Positions 52,919-59,863 of a stretch of 64,000 bases of DNA are shown one piece after another. Source of the DNA: RGIG8244 sp045639325 (GTDB lineage: Bacteria; Verrucomicrobiota; Lentisphaeria; Victivallales; UBA1829); the NCBI GenBank assembly GCA_045639325.1, contig JAZUCU010000043.1, positions 62,001 through 126,000 on the forward strand, read 5' to 3'. The first letter of the stretch is position 1, and each line of letters starts with the position of its first letter. A model generated the notes under the pieces. That model ran no database searches. It was not told the origin of the DNA and saw only the letters and a program-made list of their open reading frames with translations. Position numbers and translations under genes: made by a program.

Positions 52919-53977
52919 TTACTTGCATAATTCTTTCAACTTCTCCGGCAAAGCAACCGGACGGCCTGTTTTCATACTGACACATGCGTGCCAGGTATAC
53001 CCCTCTGCCAATAATTTATCACCGTTTTTTACGGTGCAGGAAATTTGCATGCTTGCTTTTTTCACTTCTGTCACAGTCGCTGTGATCGTGAGCAGATCTT
53101 CGAAATGGGCAGATGCTTTATAACGGCAGACGGCTTCCAGCACGGGCATGGCAAAACCTTCTTCTTCCATCTGCGTATAACTGTATCCCAGAGAACGGAG
53201 CAGTTCAGAACGGCACATTTCAAAATAAATCAGATAATTTGCGTAATAAACCACACCCATCTGGTCGGTATCCGCATACGGCACACGGTAAGCCATGCTT
53301 GCTTCCGTCTGCTTGGAAATGCAGCCAACAAGGAAATCAAGGACTTGTTCCAATGTCATTTCGCTGCTGTCAACGAATGTGGCATCGGGAGCCTGACGCA
53401 GCGGAGCAACGGCACGTTCGGAGTCCCGTTTATCCCGTTCCGCAATTTCTGCAGCAACACTTTCCACGGTTGCTCCATCAAGGGCTTCCCCTTCCTGGGC
53501 AAGGCGGCGTTCCGCCCGGACCCGGGGGGATGCGGTGAGGAAGAATTTGTATTTTGCATCCGGGAATACGGCTGTTCCGATGTCTCTGCCTTCCATGACC
53601 ACCAGAGATTTTTCTGCGGCGGCACGCTGAATACCCAAAGCCCATGCGCGGACGGGCGGGAGCGCGGCGACAGCAGATGCACCGGCGGCGATTTCCGGAG
53701 CGCGGAGAGCTTCACCGGGGAAAACACCATCAATACGAATGTCGGGATTTCCGCCTTCTTCCTGTGCGGCGTAGACGACTTCTGTATTTTCGAGCATCTT
53801 GGTGACGGCTGCTTCATCCTGGAATGCGATACCGTTTTTCTGTGCTTTCCATGCAACAGACCGGTAAAGAGAACCGGTATTGATATAGGGAATCCCCAAC
53901 CGTTTTGCCAAACCTTTTGCGGCTGAACTTTTGCCGGAAGCGGCGGGCCCGTCAATTGCGATTACATTGGAACTCAT
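52919..53977 (-). CDS. cmk: Cytidylate kinase fused to a 4HBT-type acyl-CoA thioesterase
   Basis: A 352-residue fusion. Residues 1 to about 220 are cytidylate kinase (P-loop IDGPAASGKSS at 8-18, YINTGSLYR, EGRDIGTAVFPDA, and RDKRDSERAVAPL in the lid and CMP-binding parts). Residues 228-352 form a hotdog-fold thioesterase of the YbgC type (RVPYADTDQMGVVYYANYL, with the probable catalytic Asp238). The frame runs through with no stop or shift between the domains. Each half alone has normal length. Start overlaps ricT by 4 bp. Confidence 0.93.
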   Translation of the reverse strand: MSSNVIAIDGPAASGKSSAAKGLAKRLGIPYINTGSLYRSVAWKAQKNGIAFQDEAAVTKMLENTEVVYAAQEEGGNPDIRIDGVFPGEALRAPEIAAGASAVAALPPVRAWALGIQRAAAEKSLVVMEGRDIGTAVFPDAKYKFFLTASPRVRAERRLAQEGEALDGATVESVAAEIAERDKRDSERAVAPLRQAPDATFVDSSEMTLEQVLDFLVGCISKQTEASMAYRVPYADTDQMGVVYYANYLIYFEMCRSELLRSLGYSYTQMEEEGFAMPVLEAVCRYKASAHFEDLLTITATVTEVKKASMQISCTVKNGDKLLAEGYTWHACVSMKTGRPVALPEKLKELCK

Positions 53978-55011
53978 GCTTTTTGATTCCCCTGTTTGTT
54001 ATTTTTATTGTGGTGATTATGCGGTTTATCTTTCCGTTTCTGATTTTGATTCTGAGAGGATTCCGCATGATTGTTGTTGTTATCTTGCTTTTCCTGTTCG
54101 GTGTTCTGGATTTTGTATTTTTCCGGATAAACAACGCGAACTTCTTCCCGGTGACAGGTTACGGTACGCTGAGAATCTTCCAGCTGAACAACAACTTTCT
54201 GAGAAAGCAGGTTACGGTCGATAATTCTGCCTCTGCCTTCCTTACATTCGCAGCAGTCGCCGCGTCTGGGCATACCTTTTTCCAGTTCCAGATAGCCTTC
54301 ATGTTCATACTTCAAACAGCATTTGAGACGTCCGCAGATGCCGGAAATGGTACTCGGTGTAAGGGAAAGATCCTGCTCTTTTGCCATTTTGACGTTGATG
54401 GATGCGAAATCGTTGAGGAAGACGCAGCAGCAAAGGGGGCGTCCGCACATGGAAATGCCGCCGACAATGGCTGTTTCGTCCCGGACTCCGATCTGACGCA
54501 ATTCGATTCTGGTATTGAATTCCTGCGAGAGAAGTTTGACCAGCTCACGGAAGTCGACACGACCTTCTGCGCTGAATTGGATCACGATCATTTTACCATC
54601 AAAGGCGTGATGTGCATTGATCAATTTCATGGGCAGATTGAGCCGTTCGATATATTGCTGTGTGGTGCGCAGTGTGCCTTTGCAGCGCATCTGATTTTCG
54701 TTGGCTTTGCTGATGTCGCTGAGCGTTGCCTTGCGGAGAATGCGCGGTGTTTCCGCTTTCCGTTCGGAAGGCAGATTGCTGGTGCGGAACTGTCCGTCAC
54801 CGGGAGTATCTTCGAATGGTTCGCCATCCATGGTTTCGCCGTCGGCATCATTGCCGGTGGCTTGCCCCATGATTTTGGTGACTTGCCCGTAATCCTGATA
54901 AAAATCTTTTCTTATGACACAGAAATCAGAGACTTTCAGGTTCAAAGATTCATCCCCGCGTGCCCGATATTTTGCACCGTTTTCGAGGGTGATTTCAAAA
55001 TAAAATTCCAT
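53974..55011 (-). CDS. PSP1 C-terminal domain protein (RicT/YaaT-like)
   Basis: A 345-residue protein related to RicT (YaaT), which in Bacillus works with RicA and RicF in an Fe-S complex aiding RNase Y and phosphorelay control. The PSP1 core (about 120-260) has FRELVKLLSQEFNTRIELRQIG and the cysteine-rich signatures SMCGRPLCCC, GICGRLKCCLKYEHE and GDCCECKEGRG, likely Fe-S ligands. The last ~45 residues are a low-complexity N/Q/H/K tail. First gene of the ricT-cmk-trxA-tilS unit. A TATAAT-like -10 lies at 55031-55036. Confidence 0.88.
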   Translation of the reverse strand: MEFYFEITLENGAKYRARGDESLNLKVSDFCVIRKDFYQDYGQVTKIMGQATGNDADGETMDGEPFEDTPGDGQFRTSNLPSERKAETPRILRKATLSDISKANENQMRCKGTLRTTQQYIERLNLPMKLINAHHAFDGKMIVIQFSAEGRVDFRELVKLLSQEFNTRIELRQIGVRDETAIVGGISMCGRPLCCCVFLNDFASINVKMAKEQDLSLTPSTISGICGRLKCCLKYEHEGYLELEKGMPRRGDCCECKEGRGRIIDRNLLSQKVVVQLEDSQRTVTCHREEVRVVYPEKYKIQNTEQEKQDNNNNHAESSQNQNQKRKDKPHNHHNKNNKQGNQKA

Positions 55012-55040
55012 GTTGTGTTTTCCTTATGTTATTATAAAGG

Positions 55041-55052
55041 GTAAAATATCAC
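55041..55052 (-). promoter_or_regulatory. Promoter-proximal motif shared with the TSCPD gene
   Basis: The 12-mer GTAAAATATCAC here also occurs at 50515-50526 upstream of the TSCPD gene, and the similarity extends over 26 bp with 21 identities. In both places it lies just upstream of an A/T-rich -10-like element on the minus strand. It could be a shared regulatory or promoter element. Confidence 0.3.
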
Positions 55053-55118
55053 AACTCTGCACGATTACAAGCGGCATTTTGGAAAAATTTGAAATTTTAG
55101 ATACCTGCCCAATTCATC

Positions 55119-55154
55119 TTTTCCGGATATTTTTCCGGCGTTGTATCCGGAAAA
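55119..55154 (-). other. Inverted repeat after the activase gene
   Basis: TTTTCCGGATA (55119-55129) pairs with TATCCGGAAAA (55144-55154), 11 bp. A second TTTTTCCGG at 55129-55137 could pair with the same right arm, giving two exclusive hairpins. On the minus strand it follows the activase stop but has no clear U tract, so it is at best a weak terminator or mRNA 3' end. Confidence 0.45.
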
Positions 55155-55155
55155 A

Positions 55156-56058
55156 TCAAAGTTTGACGGTCAGGTTCTGCTTTTTCAGAACTTCCGCAAA
55201 TCGATTCAGAATCTCTTCGTCCGGCGCAGGAACTGCCGGCATGGTATCCGGCATGTTGACCGCACGGTACTTGCTCCCTGCAAGAGAATGATATGGCAGC
55301 AGGCGCACGGCTTCCACATTCAACTTACCGAGAAATTCTGCCGTCTGCTCCATGTTTTCCTCTGAATCATTGCAGGTCGGGACAACCGGGATACGGATTT
55401 CGATACGTGCACCCTGATCGGAAAGCCATTTCAGATTTTTGCAGATCAATTCATTCCCGCATCCGGTCAGCTTTTTATGCTCTGTACTGTCCGCATGTTT
55501 GAAGTCGATCAGAAACATATCGGTGTAAGGCAGCACCCGTTCAAAACGACTGGTTTCCACATTCGCACAGCTGTCGACTGCGGTATGAATCTGTGCCTTT
55601 TTCAATTCTTTGAGCAAGGCTTCTGCAAAATCGATCTGCATCAAAGGTTCGCCGCCGGAAAGGGTGACTCCGCCGTTGGATTCCTGATAAAAGGTCAAAT
55701 CGGCAAGGGCAATTTGCATGACTTCATCCACCGTCATCTCTTTGCCGTACAGTTTTAATGCTTTGCCGAGACAGGCATCTTCACACTTTCCGCAGGCAAT
55801 ACAGCGGTCCGGCGCAAAACAATGTTTCTCCCCGGGGAATGTATGGGCATTGACGGGGCAGACATCCGCACATTCGCCGCAGGAAATACATTTGTGCTCG
55901 TAATATCCCAACTGAATTTTTGGAGAAATGCTTTCCGGGTTATGACACCAGATGCATTTGAGAACACATCCTTTGAAAAAGAATGTGGTGCGAATCCCCG
56001 GTCCGTCATGAATGGCGAACCGTTTCGGTTCCAGTAAAAGACCTTTGATGCTGCACAT
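55156..56058 (-). CDS. Glycyl radical enzyme activase (PflA-like, with two 4Fe-4S clusters)
   Basis: A 300-residue radical SAM enzyme that abstracts hydrogen from the glycine of the partner enzyme. The radical SAM motif is GCVLKCIWC (C31, C35, C38). An inserted ferredoxin-like domain has two CxxCxxCxxxC clusters (C57, C60, C63, C67 and C86, C89, C92, C96), as in activases of non-PFL enzymes such as glycerol or choline lyases. VTLSGGEPLMQ is the conserved SAM-binding region. It lies 9 bp after the glycyl radical enzyme gene. Confidence 0.93.
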   Translation of the reverse strand: MCSIKGLLLEPKRFAIHDGPGIRTTFFFKGCVLKCIWCHNPESISPKIQLGYYEHKCISCGECADVCPVNAHTFPGEKHCFAPDRCIACGKCEDACLGKALKLYGKEMTVDEVMQIALADLTFYQESNGGVTLSGGEPLMQIDFAEALLKELKKAQIHTAVDSCANVETSRFERVLPYTDMFLIDFKHADSTEHKKLTGCGNELICKNLKWLSDQGARIEIRIPVVPTCNDSEENMEQTAEFLGKLNVEAVRLLPYHSLAGSKYRAVNMPDTMPAVPAPDEEILNRFAEVLKKQNLTVKL

Positions 56059-56067
56059 AATCTCTTC

Positions 56068-58278
56068 TTACTCCGCAATGCGCAAAGCGCGTGTGATATA
56101 CATATCCTGTTCTTTTTCGTTCAGTTCAACGAACCGGACGTTCCAACCGCAGACACGGACCTGGAGATTCTGATATTTTTCCGGGTGTGCTTTTGCATCG
56201 ATCAGCGTTTGTGCATCAAATACATTGAAATGGATTTGCAAGCCGCCGTTTGCATAATGAGAGAAGATATAGTTTTTCATTGCTTCCAAACCTTCTTCGC
56301 CCTGAACCGTTGCCGGATGAAGCATCACATCCAGCGGGAAATCGCCGGGCATGTCATGATAATTCATGGTGCAAATGGAGTTACTCAATGCGGTGAGACC
56401 GTTGGTGTCGGCACCCATGGTCGGGGAAAGATTCTTGGAGAATTCTTCGCCGTCTTTCCGTCCGTCAGGAGTCGCACTTGTCAATGCGCCCTGAACGATG
56501 AACTGACGGGCAGAGTGACCGGATGCGGTGAAAATTCCATCGCGTCCGGACGGCACGCCCTGAATCCGTTTGGATGCGAATTTTGCAAGCAGGTCGGCGT
56601 ATTTGTCAACTTCAGGAATTCCGTTACCATATTTTTCTTTTGCGTTGAGCATTTTCAGACGCAGTTTTTCCGCCCCTTCCCAGTTCCGGTTCAGAATGTC
56701 ACGGAATTCAGTCAGCGTGACAAGTTTTTCATCAAACACGGCTTTTTTGACAGCCATCAAAGCATCGACGGTTGTGCCGATTCCGCACAGCAGAATGCCG
56801 GAGTGTCTGCGGATTGTGCCTTTGGAAAATGCATCAATGCCCAGCTTGAGACTGTTGTCGATCGTGCTGGAATAGAGCTGACCGGGATTGATTGTGCCGA
56901 GATGTCTTTCAACAACCAGTGCAACTTTGATCACACCTTTGATGATGTCGTCAAGATAGACCAATGTTGCTTGGAGGAAATCATCAAAGGATTTCATATC
57001 TTCCAGTTTCATGGCATCACATTCGCACTGATAATCGCCGGTTTTTGAATAACCGTTGTTCATTGCCAGTTCAATACTCTTGAGCACGTTGACATGTCCG
57101 GCACCGGTTGCGTTGCAGTAACGGGATGCGATCTCATAACATCCTGTAATGTTGCAGCGGCGTGCTTCTTCTTTGGAACATCCTGCCTGGATGAGCAAAT
57201 CCTGTGCATTTTCTTCGCTGATGAAAACGAGACTGGAGTTATGATCGCGCACCATACGCAATGCCTGTTTCAACAGCCAATCAGGAGTGTTTTTTGCAAT
57301 CTTCAGCTGAATTTTCGGCGTGGGAATGGCAAGATCTTCGAAAATGTCCAGAATCATGGCGGAACATTCGTTGTACATGGAATTGCCATCAGCATCTGTC
57401 CCGCCCAGATATAAGGGGTGACCCCAATAGTTGTCGATAGAGCCCCATTGCATCAGAAAGCAGGCGATGAATTCACGGATTTCTTCTTCGGTATATCTTC
57501 CTTCAGCAATGTCTTTTCTGTAGAAGGGGAGCAGGACGTTATCCAGATTGCTCAGGGTGCGGACCTGCATGTGGTCGATGTGTTCCGCAAAGAAGAAGAA
57601 AAGATAGATGACCATGAGGATATCATAGGTATCCTGCGGTGCGCTGGTACGGATTCGTTCCAGACAACGGATCTCCCGCTGAATACGGGGGTTATCACCA
57701 TGTTTTTCTTTTGCGTAAGCGATCAGTCTGTCGATACATTCCAGAACGGCATTCCATGTAATTTCGATGCCGTCAAAATAAGCCGCGACGGATTCGGTGA
57801 GCGTACCGTTCTTTGCATGTTCTTCCCGATATTTCCGGGCACGATCCCGCAAGCCGGTGAAGCCGAGCTCAAAAATGTTATCCCATTCCGGTGCGGAGTG
57901 GTCAAAGTCGGGCCAGATGGTGTGCATACCGGCAGCTTGACGTTTCTGCCAGAGATCGCCGACGGTGGGAGCAATGTATTTTTCATAAACGTTCTGATCA
58001 AAACCGAGGATCACGCCGAGCGGGCGTTTGGCGCGATTGTAACAGCCGAATCCGGGGAAACAGTCATGGGGGTTGACATCGATCTGCATTTTCCGGCAAA
58101 CGAATTCAAAGCAGTGGGCTTTGAGAACGGGGACCGGCTGCCCTCTCAAACCTTGCGCAAATTCAAGGACGAGATCGCGGAATTCCGTATAGGGAACTCC
58201 GGTTGCCGGATCCAGTGTCGGTTTACGGAATTTGTTGACCAGATAATCTTTGTCTTTTTCAAAACCGGAGTAAAGCAT
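56068..58278 (-). CDS. Glycyl radical enzyme of the pyruvate formate-lyase superfamily, substrate unknown
   Basis: A 736-residue enzyme. The glycyl radical loop is RVCGWNVRF with Gly711 near the C-terminus, and the thiyl cysteine is in ITGCYE (C380, followed by E382 as likely general base). There is one active-site cysteine, not the CC of pyruvate formate-lyase, so this is a dehydratase/lyase/decarboxylase-type member. GCYE differs from the GCVE I associate with choline, glycerol and hydroxyproline enzymes, so the class is unassigned. Partner genes are the activase downstream and a divergent AraC regulator; no shell proteins are seen. GAGGT before the ATG. Confidence 0.93.
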   Translation of the reverse strand: MLYSGFEKDKDYLVNKFRKPTLDPATGVPYTEFRDLVLEFAQGLRGQPVPVLKAHCFEFVCRKMQIDVNPHDCFPGFGCYNRAKRPLGVILGFDQNVYEKYIAPTVGDLWQKRQAAGMHTIWPDFDHSAPEWDNIFELGFTGLRDRARKYREEHAKNGTLTESVAAYFDGIEITWNAVLECIDRLIAYAKEKHGDNPRIQREIRCLERIRTSAPQDTYDILMVIYLFFFFAEHIDHMQVRTLSNLDNVLLPFYRKDIAEGRYTEEEIREFIACFLMQWGSIDNYWGHPLYLGGTDADGNSMYNECSAMILDIFEDLAIPTPKIQLKIAKNTPDWLLKQALRMVRDHNSSLVFISEENAQDLLIQAGCSKEEARRCNITGCYEIASRYCNATGAGHVNVLKSIELAMNNGYSKTGDYQCECDAMKLEDMKSFDDFLQATLVYLDDIIKGVIKVALVVERHLGTINPGQLYSSTIDNSLKLGIDAFSKGTIRRHSGILLCGIGTTVDALMAVKKAVFDEKLVTLTEFRDILNRNWEGAEKLRLKMLNAKEKYGNGIPEVDKYADLLAKFASKRIQGVPSGRDGIFTASGHSARQFIVQGALTSATPDGRKDGEEFSKNLSPTMGADTNGLTALSNSICTMNYHDMPGDFPLDVMLHPATVQGEEGLEAMKNYIFSHYANGGLQIHFNVFDAQTLIDAKAHPEKYQNLQVRVCGWNVRFVELNEKEQDMYITRALRIAE

Positions 58279-58323
58279 GGTGATTTACCTCATAGTTTGG
58301 TTTATTTTTATGAAATCTATCAT

Positions 58324-58352
58324 AATATAGCACGTGAATTGAAATAATTCCA
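58324..58352 (-). promoter_or_regulatory. Possible promoter of the glycyl radical enzyme gene
   Basis: Minus-strand TGGAAT (58347-58352), 17-bp spacer, TATATT (58324-58329), about 45 bp before the start codon. The -35 is poor, as expected for a promoter that needs an activator such as the divergent AraC protein. Confidence 0.4.
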
Positions 58353-58383
58353 TAGACAAAAAAGGTATAAAATTTATACTTTT
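58353..58383 (+). promoter_or_regulatory. araC-type gene promoter overlapped by a 23-bp palindrome
   Basis: TAGACA (58353-58358), 16-bp spacer and TATACT (58375-58380) form a good promoter for the AraC gene. An inverted repeat (58361-58383, arms AAAGGTATAAA and its complement with one G-T mismatch) covers the -10, a typical repressor position. A shorter repeat GAATT/AATTC lies at 58336-58350 between the two promoters. Confidence 0.5.
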
Positions 58384-58446
58384 ACGACTTGTAAAATGTT
58401 TTCAGATGTGATATGTTATCTGCCGTTCAGGAAGGAGTATGCGCGT

Positions 58447-59262
58447 ATGAGTGTCGTTCACAGAAATAAATCACTGTTGATTACCAACCGTTTTCATTTA
58501 CAGCTCTATCATTATGCCCGCGGGACTTACCCCGCAGCGGACGGCTCGGTGACGACGATGCTTGTCAACCGCTGTCTGATTCCGTTAGGCAGCACGGATG
58601 CAGAAGAATCTTATGTGAGTGATGAAAATCATTATTATCCGATGCGCCCGGGGTGTGCCTATTTTATTCCTGCATTCCACAAAGCCGGGGTGAAATTGAC
58701 GGAGAATATGCGTTTTCTTTCCATTCAATTTCTGTTGGATTTTTATAACGGGATCGATGTGTTTTCCTCTTTCCGGCAGATTATGGAAATTGAAGATCCC
58801 ACCATTACACAACGGGCGAATGAGGCGTTTGAGATAGAGTCGCCTTATCAGTTGGCACCGCGCCTGCACAGCGTTGTATTCGATTTTGTCAGCCGGATTT
58901 TTGAGAAGACGGATGTGGATAAATTGAATCTGGATGTTCTGCTTTTACCATCGTTTCAGGATTTGAACCGGCTCAGCGAAACTTGTACCGCAGCGACAAC
59001 GGTTGCTGAACTGGCGGATCTGTGCGGCCTCTGCCGGGATACCTTTTCCCGTACCTTCATTCGTAAAAACGGGATCTCTCCGAAACAGTTTCTCAACCGG
59101 TGTATTTTGCATCGGGCTTACACGCTTCTTTCTGCCGGTGACATGAAAGTCAATGAGGTGGCGAAAGAATTGCATTTTACCAACGAATTTTATTTTTCCC
59201 GCTTCTTCAAAAAACATACGGGATTCTCTCCGAAACAATTCCGCAGGGTGTACGGACATTGA
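58447..59262 (+). CDS. AraC-family transcriptional regulator
   Basis: A 271-residue regulator. The N-terminal ~165 residues form a cupin-like sensing domain (HYYPMRPGCAYFIPAFHKAGVKL is the beta-barrel part). The C-terminal ~100 residues carry two helix-turn-helix motifs (TTVAELADLCGLCRDTFSRTF, and KVNEVAKELHFTNEFYFSRFFKK with the typical GFSPKQFRR end). I chose the ATG at 58447 (AAGGAG at 58432-58437) over an in-frame ATG at 58396. It is divergent from the glycyl radical enzyme gene and probably activates it in response to the substrate. Confidence 0.93.
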   Translation: MSVVHRNKSLLITNRFHLQLYHYARGTYPAADGSVTTMLVNRCLIPLGSTDAEESYVSDENHYYPMRPGCAYFIPAFHKAGVKLTENMRFLSIQFLLDFYNGIDVFSSFRQIMEIEDPTITQRANEAFEIESPYQLAPRLHSVVFDFVSRIFEKTDVDKLNLDVLLLPSFQDLNRLSETCTAATTVAELADLCGLCRDTFSRTFIRKNGISPKQFLNRCILHRAYTLLSAGDMKVNEVAKELHFTNEFYFSRFFKKHTGFSPKQFRRVYGH

Positions 59263-59274
59263 CGCAAGAGACAA

Positions 59275-59305
59275 AAAAAATCCGGCATTTTCAGCCGGAT
59301 TTTTT
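59275..59305. terminator. Bidirectional terminator between araC-type gene and V-ATPase operon
   Basis: AAAAAATCCGGC (59275-59286) pairs with GCCGGATTTTTT (59294-59305), 12 bp, 7-nt loop, with A and T tracts on both sides. It ends both the AraC gene (plus) and the V-ATPase operon (minus). Confidence 0.92.
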
Positions 59306-59329
59306 GTCGGATAAATGTTTCCGCTGTGA

Positions 59330-59842
59330 TTAGATCAAAGCAAGCAGAACCATTGCGAAAGCCATGACGAAGATCGCCACTGTTTCAATAATACCGAGAC
59401 ACATCAGCAGGTTGGTAAAACCTTTACCGCTTTCTGCAAACGCATCGGATGCGGCAGCTGCAGCAGTCCCCTGCAGAAGAGCAGAAATACCCATGGCAAT
59501 ACCGGCAAGCACGCCGACTGTCATGTAGGCAATCCAGACGCCGGGACGGGAAATATCAGAATACATGATGCTGAACATCAGAATCATACCGTAAATGGTC
59601 TGGGAGAGAGGGGCACCGGCAAAAATCAACAGCTGGAAGGGAGCAGTTTTGTTCTGCATGTAGCATTTTTTCCATGCACCGATTGCGGCGCTGGCGGCGA
59701 CACCGGTACCGTAAGCAGAACCGATGGCGGCGAAACCGATGGCGGCGAAAGCGGCAGCAAAAACCAGTGCTTTCTGTGTTGCATCGACGGGGACATTAGC
59801 TGCGGTGTTGGCAGCTTCGGCGAGAGAGATCATCAAACTCAT
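59330..59842 (-). CDS. ntpK: V-type ATP synthase subunit K (rotor ring)
   Basis: A 170-residue, four-helix proteolipid, the doubled form typical of V-type rotors. Its ion-binding carboxylate is E153 in GIIETVAIF (helix 4). S80 and Q81 in GAPLSQTIYG (helix 2) and Q124 in ALLQGTAAAAA (helix 3) correspond to the sodium ligands T64, Q65 and Q110 of Enterococcus hirae NtpK, while helix 2 has no carboxylate. A Na+-specific ring is therefore a good prediction. AGGAG precedes the ATG. Last gene of the operon before the terminator. Confidence 0.93.
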   Translation of the reverse strand: MSLMISLAEAANTAANVPVDATQKALVFAAAFAAIGFAAIGSAYGTGVAASAAIGAWKKCYMQNKTAPFQLLIFAGAPLSQTIYGMILMFSIMYSDISRPGVWIAYMTVGVLAGIAMGISALLQGTAAAAASDAFAESGKGFTNLLMCLGIIETVAIFVMAFAMVLLALI

Positions 59843-59863
59843 GTTGTGTACTCCTGTTGTTTT

